Shown piece by piece: positions 21,433-29,414 of a stretch of DNA of 30,659 nucleotides; within the stretch, counting starts at the first letter, position 1, and every line of letters begins with the position of its first letter. This DNA is from Branchiostoma floridae (Eukaryota > Chordata > Leptocardii > Amphioxiformes > Branchiostomatidae). The notes under the pieces were generated by a model. It was not told where the DNA came from. It ran no database searches and saw only the letters and a program-made list of their open reading frames with translations. Both the position numbers and the translations under genes were made by a program. Location of the stretch: NCBI RefSeq assembly GCF_000003815.2, contig NC_049981.1, positions 29,284,661 to 29,315,319 of the forward strand, given 5' to 3'.

Positions 21433-21639
21433 GTCAAAGTCAACAAAGGGAACTAATGGATGCAACGCTGACATATACCGAAATAGACTACATCAATTTA
21501 TCAACGGAGGAAAGTAGTTGTGAAGGCTACATGTTGGTCTAATTAACAGCAATAACAAACGAACTGAAATAAGATAACGACATGACAGACTACATGTAGG
21601 ACTAGATAGCTGCAGGACTCAGACGCTGGAGCGAATCCT

Positions 21640-22680
21640 TGGCTCACGTTACGTTGGTGAAAAATACAGCGATCCAAAAATAAAACAAGTAAAAGTAGCA
21701 ATCACGGCTTCACAAGGACGACAATTAACCTCACACCGGTGTCTTCTACACGTTGCTATAGAGAACAGTGATTCAAATATAAAACTATCACGATTTCACA
21801 ATGCAAAGACACAAATTCCAATCAACCCCACACCGGCGTTTTCACGTTGCTATAGCTGCCACAGAGCACGGCGATTAAAAAAGAAAACGAGTGAAAGTAA
21901 GCATCATTGTTTTACAAGAACGCAATCTAACCTCCCACGGAAGTTTTCACGTTGCCGTAGCTACCAGATTGAATGTTGTGATTCAAAAATAAAACAAGTG
22001 AAAGGAGCGATCACGATTTCACAATGAGACAAATTAACCTCACATCGGTGTCTTCACGTTGTAATAGTTGCCACAGAACACGGTGATTCCAAAAGAAAAC
22101 GTAGCCACCATCATTGTTTTATACTACTAATGACACGGCCCAATCTTTCACGGAAGTGTTTACGTTGTTGGAGTTACCAGATTGAATACGGTTATTCAAA
22201 AATAAAACCAGTGAAAAAAGCAATCGCGGTTTTACAGGGACTCAAATCAACCCCACACCAGCGTTTTCACGTTGCCATAGTTGTCACTCAGCACAAAGTG
22301 ATTAAAAAAGAAAACAGCTGAAAGTAGCCATCATTGTTTTACAAGAACGCAACCCAACCTCCCACGGACGTTTTCACGTTGTCGTAGCTACCAGATGGAA
22401 TGCTGCGATTAAAAAAATAAATGAATAAAAAACACGATCGCGATCGAGGTTTCATAAGGACACAACTTAACATTCCACCGGCGTTTCCACGTTTAATACC
22501 ATAGTTGTCACAGAAACAGTGATTTGAAAAGAAAACCAGTGAAAGTAACCATCATTGTTTAAAAAGAACACGGCCCAACCTTGTACGGAAGCTTTTACGT
22601 TTCTCGAGTTACCAGATTGAATACAGTTATTCAAAAATAAAACCAGTGAAAGTAGTACTACGGTTTCACAAGGAGTCTGT
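21640..22680. repeat. Alternating A/B dimer array of about 105-bp monomers
   Basis: CACGTTG-type anchors recur at about 21750, 21843, 21946, 22051, 22158, 22266, 22373, 22482 and 22598, a spacing of 93-116 bp. Monomers alternate between type A (GCCACAGA-CACGG, then AAGAAAAC and CATCATTGTTTTA) and type B (ACCAGATTGAAT, then CAAAAATAAAACCAGTGAAA and CACGGTTTCACA). Copies are well diverged and indels are frequent. A final degenerate fragment extends to about 22810. Confidence 0.85.
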
Positions 22681-22814
22681 CTGCAGTCGCCAGATTTGAA
22701 CGCAAATCAATGATCCAAGAAGAGGAGAAGTTAAAGTAACAATCATGGTTTCAACTTTCACCACGGCGGAAATTAACCTGTTACCGAAGTTTTACGTTGC
22801 CATAGAAACCGGAT

Positions 22815-23210
22815 GTGATGCATTAGTTAAGACCACAAACCTATATCATTTTCTACTCTATGCGAGACTTACATAAGGCCAGAGTGGTTTGGAAGCAAAT
22901 AGTGCAACCTTGAGTACGATATAATGGCGTCACGTTACTTCCTTCAACCTCGCTACGACTAAATTCGGAAATATCAATTTCCTACCAGACCTTTACACAA
23001 GGACAGATCTATAGCTTTTCCAATGCTCTAACTCTATCCACAGGAAATCTGGGCGACCACACACCGTCCTTCATGATGTATACATTCTCATGGCATCGTT
23101 GTCTCACGTACATATGTTCGATATCAAATAACGTCCCGCTAAGTTGCCTCGAAATGCCAAAGCCATTACGTCCATAGGAGCAGCTGCGAACTGAATAACC
23201 AACGGATGAA
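22815..23210. other. Gene-free stretch
   Basis: Unique-looking sequence after the dimer array; no coding signal. Confidence 0.45.
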
Positions 23211-23215
23211 GTTTT

Positions 23216-23707
23216 TTAAAAAACCAAGGAGGTTAAACCGGTAACATATTTGGCAACTGATGTTCTTTCCATGATTTCAGCCGCCTCGGTCTTGTCTAAA
23301 CGTTTAACTTGATATCCCAGGGAGGTAGCTGTTTGGAGCGCTGTTGTGGCTAGCAACGCAGACCTCTTACTGTAAGGCCATACCGACTTGATTTCATGGA
23401 CGACATCTGCGCGAGCATTCATTTCTCCTGTTATCAAAAAAATAAAACTGTCGCCACATGTTACCCAATAGCTTCCCTGGCCAATCAGAATTTTATACTT
23501 GCCAGAGGATCTGCTCTCCAGAGTAAGGGAAACATGGTCAGGGCATGGGGCGCCACAGCACCCTTGTCCCCTCTTTAAACAAGAATGGCAATATAGTAGA
23601 AGGAGTTTATTTGCATGTTCGTGCCCGAGGGCTAATTGCAAGTGCATGGTGTAAACATAGGAGATTGTAAGTGACAATGAACAGTTATAAACAGTTAATA
23701 TAAACAT
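23216..23707 (-). CDS. Unrecognised 163-codon open frame, coding status uncertain
   Basis: This is the longest frame in the window after the GPCR frame. The first 40 residues have no clear character. Residues about 40-56 are Cys-rich (CHSC, then GCCGAPC). The C-terminal 70 residues are a hydrophilic, helix-like stretch with an ordinary composition. A polypyrimidine run followed by ATAACAG lies in the middle, just before GEMNARADVVHEIK, and could be a splice acceptor that would make only the last 70 residues an exon. I recognise no domain. In about 30 kb of AT-rich sequence a chance frame of this size is possible. Confidence 0.2.
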   Translation of the reverse strand: MFILTVYNCSLSLTISYVYTMHLQLALGHEHANKLLLLYCHSCLKRGQGCCGAPCPDHVSLTLESRSSGKYKILIGQGSYWVTCGDSFIFLITGEMNARADVVHEIKSVWPYSKRSALLATTALQTATSLGYQVKRLDKTEAAEIMERTSVAKYVTGLTSLVF

Positions 23708-23977
23708 GATTGAAATGGCGACGATTGTCTCTTACAGTCTTACTGAAGGTGAACATGAATAACCAAGCCTGGGAAAGAATGAACTGGGTGATAAGGCTAG
23801 TCCTGTGGTTTAGCAACATTTTTTTCTCTTTTTTGTTCTCTTTTTTGCCCTCGCGCATTCGTTTTGTGCTTCTCCAGAGTATGTCATCCCTAGTATTAAG
23901 ACGGTGTGGCCTAATGATATCACGAGGGAAGGAAAAGCCACCCATAACTGTCTGACAACAAAAACCTTTTTGTCTTG

Positions 23978-24222
23978 ATTATATAATACACAGGCCTGGG
24001 GCTAAGACGTCCTAGAGAGGGGAAGGCATCACCATTGCAAGTCTGGATAGTAAGTAATGCCCCTGAGAAGATTCATTGATACGTATGTCTAAAGCACTTC
24101 CTCGATAATATAATACACAGGCCTAGAGCTAAGACGTCCTGGAGAGGGGAGGGCATCATCACTGCAAGTCTGGATGGTAAAAAATGCCCCCGAGAAGATT
24201 CATTGATAGGTACGTCCAAAGC
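23978..24222. repeat. Two-copy tandem duplication, 127-bp period
   Basis: TAATACACAGGCCT at 23983 and 24110 begins two copies of about 118 bp. Both contain GCTAAGACGTCCT, GGCATCA, CTGCAAGTCTGGAT or TTGCAAGTCTGGAT and GAGAAGATTCATTGATA. The second copy matches only the first; a minus-strand frame over it is not recognisable. Confidence 0.9.
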
Positions 24223-24435
24223 GCTGCCATATGCAGTATACATTTGGGACGTAGGCAGCGAAGTCACTGCCAAGAAGAAAATGCGTTTGGCAGTCATGCA
24301 ACCCAAGCAGCGGTCATAAACTGGGGAACAGTCTGTCATCGAGACCATTGGGGTACGCACGGGCGCATATAAAGGGGTACCAAATAACACACCTACGGTC
24401 GGACATCGTCTCATAACTGCAAACGCGTTTGTTTT

Positions 24436-24935
24436 CATAATTGTAACTCCTTACCTACTCAAGATTAGAATAACCCAACTTTGTTGCAATCTGCAACTTG
24501 ACTCCGTATAACTTATACTTTTGTTCTCACGATAAAGAAATGTTGTAACCCCCTATCTACTCAATGTTTAAAAAACAACTTGGTACAATGTATGGCAACA
24601 ACTCTTACACAAGGTAAAAAAAACATGAGATTTGTCATGAGGAGATTCCACCTACCGGTGATATGTAACATGTACACATCATGTAACAGTAGGTTTCATT
24701 GCCTTTTCTAATAAAAAAAGCAATCTTTTACGCATATCTACCTGGCTTCTTTTTGCGTTGTGCGGGTTGTAATGAAGAGTATCTGATTTGTTAACCGTGG
24801 CTTTCATTTATTTATCTTTTCTAATAAAAAAAACAACAACAATCTTCTACGCATCTACCTGGTTTTCTTTTTCATTACGAGAGTTGTGTTGTAGAGGATC
24901 CACCTACTGGTGCCAAGTGTCTGCAATAAAGTTTA
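24436..24935 (-). repeat. Degenerate tandem copies of the GPCR exon/intron boundary
   Basis: Plus-strand motifs of the form CTACC(T/G)G recur at about 24651, 24737, 24857 and 24903, each marking a former minus-strand GTAGG donor. The block at 24580-24660 matches 25068-25147 over about 80 nt, including the shared string GGTACAATGTATGGCAACAA. A further weak pair lies at 24438-24470 and 24540-24570. The unit appears to be a short piece of exon end plus about 80-100 nt of intron, amplified several times and decayed. Confidence 0.6.
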
Positions 24936-25002
24936 AACTAATAAAATATCTACCTGTCTTTTGTTTGCACTACGAGACTTGTCATGAAGAGACTGCGCCT
25001 AC

Positions 25003-25086
25003 CTGTGACGATGTTGCTGATGAGAGTGACGGGCATGTAGAACAGCCAGCCGAGCAGGTACATGGTACAATGTATGGCAACAACTA
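25003..25086 (-). pseudogene. Tandem duplicate of the GPCR exon 1 end with its own splice donor
   Basis: A second copy of the exon's 3' end lies downstream on the minus strand. It reads WLFYMPVTLISNIVT, against LFCMPVTLINNIVT in the main exon, and ends at CACAG then GTAGGC, another consensus donor. The two donors are 138 nt apart, exactly 46 codons. No stop intervenes, so reading through the first donor gives a continuous frame through the copy. The intervening 46 residues are strongly hydrophobic. The boundary near 25086 is a guess from a weak acceptor-like TTTGTGTAATAG. It could be an alternative donor, a cassette exon or a non-functional duplication; sequence alone does not decide. Confidence 0.6.
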
Positions 25087-25140
25087 TTACACAAAGTAAC
25101 AAATATGAGAGTTGGCTTGCCATGAACAGAATGGACCTAC

Positions 25141-25429
25141 CGGTGACGATGTTGTTGATGAGGGTGACGGGCATGCAGAACAGCGCCACCAGCAGGTCTG
25201 CAGCCGCCAGGTTGAAGATGAAGAAGTTGGTGACGGTGTGCAGGTTGTGGTACTTGGCCACGATCACGCAGACGAACGTGTTGCCGACCACGCACAGGAC
25301 GAAGCACAGCGTGTAGCCCACGATGAACACCAGGGTGACGAGCGGGCCCTGCTTGTAGGTCGGGAAGTCGGCTGCAGCCACCGAGGACGAGGCGTTGGAA
25401 CTGTTGAGGGAGCCTTCGGCACCTTCCAT
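25141..25429 (-). CDS. First coding exon of an NPFF/RFamide-type neuropeptide GPCR (partial gene)
   Basis: The exon encodes the first 96 residues of a class A GPCR plus one base of codon 97. Met1 (ATG at 25429-25427) is followed by an N-terminus with two N-glycosylation sequons (NSS at residue 9, NAS at residue 12). TM1 spans about residues 29-57 and carries the conserved GN pair at 49-50. A short first intracellular loop ends in HTVTNFFIFNLA, and TM2 carries the conserved Asp78 of the LAAAD motif. The block ADLLVALFCMPVTL followed by NNIVTG is characteristic of neuropeptide FF / RFamide / GnIH receptors, which as I recall also have an intron near this point. The exon ends at a strong donor, CACCG then GTAGGT, in phase 1. 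TM3-TM7 and the DRY motif were not found further left on this strand, so the gene probably continues outside the window. A start 48 codons upstream is in frame but would encode a GA-repeat peptide. The GPCR call is strong; the exact receptor subtype is an inference. Confidence 0.87.
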
Positions 25430-25496
25430 CGTAGAGCGGGTCTTGCTGCGGCTACGTACGGTTGTCTCAGGTCGAAGTGAATGCGGGCGTACGAAC

Positions 25497-25531
25497 TCTC
25501 TCTCTCTCTCCCTCTCTCCCTCTCTCTCTCT
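25497..25531 (-). repeat. GA/CT microsatellite in the 5' UTR of the GPCR exon
   Basis: A nearly pure CT run on the plus strand (GA on the minus) lies about 70-100 nt upstream of the receptor's ATG. It sits immediately 3' of the candidate 5' UTR acceptor. It makes the upstream reading frame look coding (an RE-rich peptide), which is an artefact. Confidence 0.85.
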
Positions 25532-25637
25532 GTGGCGTGGTAAAACAAAATACCACGTGAAACGATATATCAAAAGGTTATTAAAGTAGAACTAAAAGGT
25601 GAAAACACATCTTCACACGACAGAAAAAGGAGCTTAC

Positions 25638-25690
25638 CAGGTCCTTTCAGCGGAATCAGGGACGCACTCTTTGTAGGGATCTCCTTAGTA
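25638..25690 (-). other. Probable 5' UTR exon end and donor of the GPCR gene
   Basis: On the minus strand GGACCTG is followed by GTAAGC, a near-ideal donor with the exon ending at 25638. A candidate acceptor, TTTTACCACGCCACAG, follows with the exon resuming at 25529. That would give a 108-bp intron (25530-25637) within the 5' UTR of the GPCR transcript. The upstream end of this exon is not determinable, and 25690 is only a nominal limit. This is inferred from splice-site quality alone. Confidence 0.4.
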
Positions 25691-25882
25691 CTCGAGCAGA
25701 CACCAGCCCAACCGCACGGCCGGGGACCACGCCGCAATCAATAGGCTGTGCAAGGGACAATCCGTCTTTAATAGAGGGGGGGTGGTTGAACCAATCGCGG
25801 GAAGGTGCATTGATGATAGAGCCTGGAGGCTATTGTAGAACGTGTACGTCGGCGTGCAACGGATCTTGAAAGCACTCTCCAG

Positions 25883-26005
25883 AAACCACCGCGGTGGTTT
25901 GATCGTACAAACGTGATTAAAGTCCGTTTCAGATGTTTGTTATCAAATTAATCGGCTGACGCAGTCTCCAAATGTTGTTTACGAGATGCGTGTTTTGAGG
26001 TAGAC
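25883..26005 (+). repeat. Direct repeat copy 1, headed by an 18-bp palindrome
   Basis: Starts with the perfect palindrome AAACCACCGCGGTGGTTT (25883-25900) and contains CGTTTCAGATGTTTGTTAT, AATCGGCTGACGCAG and AAATGTTGTTTACGAGA. Matched at 26409-26525 and in part at 26727-26780. It lies about 250 bp beyond the candidate 5' UTR exon of the GPCR. Confidence 0.75.
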
Positions 26006-26408
26006 AATATCATAGGCATCACTAGTGGTAGAATAGTAGTATCACAGCACCGTTGGGTTTTTACCGTCCCTTACGGGGTGGCACACCCTTTCTTTTAGCT
26101 AAATACAAAACAGGGATGCACCAGGTCTCCAGTTTGGGTGAATGATGTAAATCTGGTACGAAAGGCTGGTAAGAAATGCATTCTAATACGGTAGGTGAGT
26201 GATTTGAAGTGATCACCAACTCCAGACTTAAGCTCAAGGATTTGCTCCATCGCGCTCACTTGGGTATGCCCCTACCGTTTTCGAAAGGTGTGATGGCTTC
26301 TTTTACGATTTTACGTGCCCGGAGTGTGGCTCTCCCCAAACACGGGACGTCCAAGCCTGTGTTTACACTTTCTCGCTGGCTTGGGTTAATGACCCCCTTT
26401 CCTAGGTG

Positions 26409-26525
26409 AACCATCGCAGTGGTTTGAGTGTACAGATGTAATTAAATCCGTTTCAGATGTATGTTATTAAATAATCGGCTGACGCAGGCTCTAAATGTTG
26501 TTTACGAGACGTGTGTTTGAAGTAG
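26409..26525 (+). repeat. Direct repeat copy 2
   Basis: Same order of blocks as 25883-26005, with the palindrome decayed (ACCATCGCAGTGGTTT). The 400 bp between copies 1 and 2 has no recognisable gene; an open plus-strand frame at 26209-26409 has no domain. Confidence 0.75.
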
Positions 26526-26610
26526 ACTGAATGAAACGGAAAACTAGATCACAAAATTCAAATAACGTTACAATTCAATCTCTACAACTGGATAAAAAAT
26601 TGAGGTTTAC

Positions 26611-26725
26611 TTCCGGACGTTTTGAGCGACATCCATCACTCCTCTTCTAAGAATGCACTGGCAGAATTGTATTGAATTGTTCTGCCAGTTCATTCTAGTG
26701 ACGCCGAAGAAGAGTGATGCATGTC
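26611..26725. mobile_element. Second inverted PLE-type terminal structure with hairpin
   Basis: A hairpin at 26651-26695 pairs GAATG-ACTGGCAGAA with TTCTGCCAGT-CATTC. On both sides lie inverted copies of a GAAGAAGAGTGATG(G/C)ATGTC module. On the minus strand the left arm resembles a decayed hammerhead-like core with stem GAGTGA / TCGCTC and loop TGGATG, followed by an AAAACGTCCGG string. The architecture parallels 27300-27575 but the sequence belongs to a different subfamily. No coding sequence was found next to it. Confidence 0.45.
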
Positions 26726-26726
26726 A

Positions 26727-26780
26727 CCGTTTCAGATGTTTGTTATTGGATTCCTCTGCTGGCGCGCAGTCTCCAAATGA
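26727..26780 (+). repeat. Direct repeat copy 3, partial
   Basis: CCGTTTCAGATGTTTGTTAT and CGCAGTCTCCAAATG match copy 1. It begins directly after the inverted PLE-type structure, so that structure may have inserted into this repeat. Confidence 0.55.
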
Positions 26781-27299
26781 CATCAAAACATGTCTACTCA
26801 AAAGATTACCTTTTCACCATCACGAAGAAGCGAGGAGAAGTCGAATGTACTTTACAAATTCTTGTAATAACTTGATAGCGACGTGATTCTGTAAATCACT
26901 CTTTATTGTGATATGTTGCATACCAATTAGGACAGAAAATGATGCAAACTGTATATAATTTGTCTGACTCTTGCCTCTTCCCTCTTTCCTCACGCAATGA
27001 AAAGGGCCTGCAGGCCAATTTGAGCTTTGTGGAATAAACAAACGTTCAAACAAATAAACAAATATGTGTAACGTTGGACAACAAATGTCGCCATACTCTC
27101 CAAGCAGAGTTTCGGCTCCGCCTGTTTTTTAAGTGTGCTATTCGCTTTTCTCGGGCTTTCTATTTTGTACCGTTTTCCTGTTGGTCGGCGGACATAAAAG
27201 TGGTGCGTATATTTTCAAGTCCGTATGACTTCTACAAGACCCACGGGTCGCTAGAAAAATAACAGAAATTGGCCAGATAATTTGCCAGTGGAGTCAGTT

Positions 27300-27575
27300 G
27301 GTTGTAATGAAGGTTAGACATCCAAGTAATACGATACGTCAAGAAGCAGTTGCTCAAGCAACTGGAGATGATTTTGGAAACGGTCAGGCGCTTCAGAGAA
27401 CATCCACAGTCTTTTGTAAGTGACACATATAAAAGCTGGTTGTCGAGCAGGTTTTTTGACCTGCTCTTCAACCAGCCATCCTGACGATGGTAGTGGATGC
27501 TGCATGAAACGTCTGACCGTTTCCAAAATCAATGCCAGTTGCTGGAGCAATTGTTTTTTGGCGCATGTTTTGCTA
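27300..27575. mobile_element. Inverted pair of Penelope-type terminal repeats with central hairpin
   Basis: The left arm (from about 27340) and the reverse complement of the right arm (to about 27560) share CAACTGG, then GATTTTGGAAACGGTCAG, then a TGGATG-type loop region. Between them a long hairpin, 27435-27476, pairs GCTGGTTG with CAACCAGC and GAGCAGGT with ACCTGCTC. A TATAAAAG box-like string lies just left of the hairpin. The structure lies directly 3' of the GIY-YIG coding fragment. PLEs are known to carry pseudo-LTRs in direct or inverted orientation, which fits. Confidence 0.65.
27481..27510 (+). ncRNA. Hammerhead-like motif in PLE terminus (degenerate)
   Basis: The segment has the order CTGACGA, a short imperfect stem, the loop TGGATG, the imperfect return strand and GAAAC. 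It matches the order of hammerhead core elements (CUGANGA, stem II, GAAA) but stem II has mismatches. The preceding long hairpin could act as stem I. No clear cleavage triplet was found, so this copy is probably inactive. Confidence 0.4.
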
Positions 27576-27631
27576 GTACTGTTTTCTCTAGGGGTGTTCA
27601 TTGGGTGGCGGTCACGACGAGATGCTGCTCT

Positions 27632-27895
27632 TCAAACCCTGGTGATCTCTATAAAGGACTCCTGGTTCAGGCCCTCTGGATGTAAAGTCCTGAGCTGGTG
27701 AATCCAGTAGGACTCCCGTTGTAAGCGACGTTGTCTTGTGGTGTCTTCATCCCCTGTGTAGCGTAGTTTTTCGATTAGAAGGACTTCAAGGTCTGCAATG
27801 CTGTGGTCTGCGAGGTTGAAGTGGGCTGAGACCGGAGTGTCCTTCGTGTTGATGGATGAGCGATGGCCGTTCGGTCTATTGGCCAATGTTTGTTT
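27632..27895 (-). pseudogene. Penelope-like element GIY-YIG endonuclease C-terminus (truncated)
   Basis: The minus-strand frame starts inside a GIY-YIG domain, the endonuclease that Penelope-like retroelements (PLEs) carry after their reverse transcriptase. It shows the R-x-NGHRSSI region, then PVSAHFN, HSIADLEVLLIEK and ESYWIHQLRTLHPEGLN. The Glu of the ESYWI motif is in the place of the family's catalytic Glu. It ends at a TGA at 27632-27634. The upstream half of the nuclease and the whole reverse transcriptase are missing; the frame breaks near 27895 where an unrelated repeat begins. A Penelope-type terminal structure follows immediately downstream. Confidence 0.8.
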
Positions 27896-27896
27896 G

Positions 27897-28050
27897 TTTG
27901 CTCTAGGGGTGGTTACCGATACAGGTACGGTCCGTGTCCAGAAGATAAGGTCCAGGTCCGTACCTGAACCTGGACCTAATTATCTGTGATTGGGCGTTAC
28001 TCAAAACAATAGTCCATTTTGCTACAAAGTATTCTCTTTGGTGGAGTTTA
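27897..28050 (+). repeat. Interspersed repeat with GGTTACCG-TACAGG end
   Basis: Contains GGTCCAGGTCCGTACCTG and AACAATAGTCCATTTTGCTA. The reverse complement of 2470-2575 carries the same ordered blocks (GGTACCGGTACAGA, AGGTCTAGGTCCGG, CCAATGGTCCATTTCACTAC). It begins just where the GIY-YIG frame is broken off. Confidence 0.55.
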
Positions 28051-28054
28051 AGAC

Positions 28055-28690
28055 GTCCAATGGCGTTTCAAAATCCTATTTTCATTTAAACAACACTTAC
28101 TGCTGGTGTTTTAGATCTAGTTTGACTATAGACGCCTGGTGAAAACGACTATCAACTCTCCTCTACTTCGCTCTTGTTCTCTTCTTGGATCTGTAAGCCA
28201 AAACACTCGAACGCCTGCCGGTATAATCTGTTCGTTTTCGAATCGGTCCAGCATACGGTCTACTATTTTTTTCAAGTCCAGTTTTTCTGGAAGGTTCAAC
28301 AAGAAAAAACTTGTTTTGTACCGGTACATCATACAGGCACCCGCTCCTCCTAGTTCGTACAGAAAAGTTCATTTCATGCGAAGAAATATGACAAATGACA
28401 GAGGACCTTCAAGTGGTAACCGTACCCATACATAATGCAGATAGTAATTCTACCGTCGACGATCCTAAGGTAGCCAACGGCCATGGGGAAATCAACGCAT
28501 TGTTTCTAAACTCGTGATACGCCTTCAACCGAAACTGCAAGGACAATGTGTACGTGCAATGGGGCATGTTTACATACCTCTTGTGTACGTGGGCGTTTTT
28601 CTCTTCGTTTGGCAATTGCAGACTTGATTATCTATCGCATTTGTCTTGTTCTTAACAGAATTTCATGGCAGAAAAACCTGATAGTTGAAG
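28055..28690. other. Gene-free stretch with overlapping frames
   Basis: Frames of 68-98 codons occur on both strands at 28126-28435. None has a recognisable domain; an ACCGGTAC string at 28319 hints that this is interior to the repeat that begins at 27897. Confidence 0.4.
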
Positions 28691-28694
28691 TGAG

Positions 28695-28885
28695 CAAATT
28701 AATTAGAGGGTTGCTATTTTATTAATTCAATAGTACGAGGATACATTCTCCAATGCGTCTTTTAGTAAAAATGAGTTGGAGGGGTGCTATCTCATTAATT
28801 CTCTAGTAGGAGAACCATATAATCTGTATTTTAAATTTTGAGCAAAAAGTGAGTTAATCAGTAGTCTTTTAGTAAAATATGAGTT
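28695..28885. repeat. Short local duplications
   Basis: GAGGGTTGCTATTTTATTAATTC at 28707 and GAGGGGTGCTATCTCATTAATTC at 28780 are related, and GTCTTTTAGTAAAA(A/T)TGAGTT occurs at 28758 and 28863. AT-rich; no gene. Confidence 0.6.
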
Positions 28886-29115
28886 AATCAAATCAACATG
28901 GCCTAAGAGAACTATATCTAATCTGTCTTCTATAAACTGCTGAAATAATGGGGTACCCTTGTGACAATCTCTATCACATATAAAAGTAGTTATCACGGTT
29001 TTCGACTGAAATATATTTCTTTTGAATAAAAACCGTAATAAATAGGCACTGCTGCAATGGAAGTACATTGTTTTCGGCTTCAGTTTCTTTGATTATCAGG
29101 TACTTGATATCAAGA

Positions 29116-29402
29116 GAGCCGGTGCAATGGCCTAGTGGGTAGAGTGTTCGCCTTGCATTCGGTAGGTCGTGAGTTCAATCCCCGGCCGAGTCATACCAAA
29201 GACTTTAAAAATGGTACATGTTTCTTTCTCTGCTTAGCACTCAGCATTCGGGAAAGAGTATGGAAGTTGAACACACACCACTACCAGTGGACTAGCCCCC
29301 TGCTGTAGTGATTGCGTTGTGTGGCCCAAGGACTACTGAAACGGAGATGGGCGCCGCCCTATGCGCTATCAGGCGCGGGAAGGATTTTTGACTTTTTTTT
29401 AC
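29116..29402 (+). mobile_element. tRNA-derived SINE with 11-bp target duplication
   Basis: The 5' part is a tRNA-like head with an A box near TGGCCTAGTGG (29128) and a B box near GAGTTCAATCCC (29171), followed by an acceptor-like CCCCGGCCGAG. A SINE body of about 200 bp and a terminal T-rich tail (CTTTTTTTT) follow. The 11-bp string TGATATCAAGA flanks it exactly, at 29105-29115 and 29403-29413. The head resembles tRNA-Ala (TGC anticodon) but the body shows this is a retroposon and not a functional tRNA gene. Confidence 0.85.
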
Positions 29403-29414
29403 TGATATCAAGAA

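Noticed and set aside
22800-24950. Search for exon 2 (TM3, DRY) of the receptor on the minus strand
   Set aside because: No TM3 or DRY-like motif was recognised; frames here lie in repeats or match nothing.
25430-25573. Upstream in-frame Met extending the GPCR by 48 residues
   Set aside because: The extension is an RE-repeat from the GA microsatellite, and a candidate splice acceptor falls within it; the Met at 25429 fits the receptor N-terminus.
25883-26525. LTR retrotransposon bounded by the two direct repeats
   Set aside because: No primer-binding site, polypurine tract, TG...CA ends or coding sequence between them, and a third partial copy lies outside.
28466-28477. TAAGGTAGCCAA, matching a conserved 28S rRNA string near the R2 insertion site
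   Set aside because: Only 12 bases match and the flanks diverge at once; probably chance.
29116-29190. Functional tRNA-Ala gene
   Set aside because: The tRNA-like part continues into a SINE body with a T-rich tail and target duplication.
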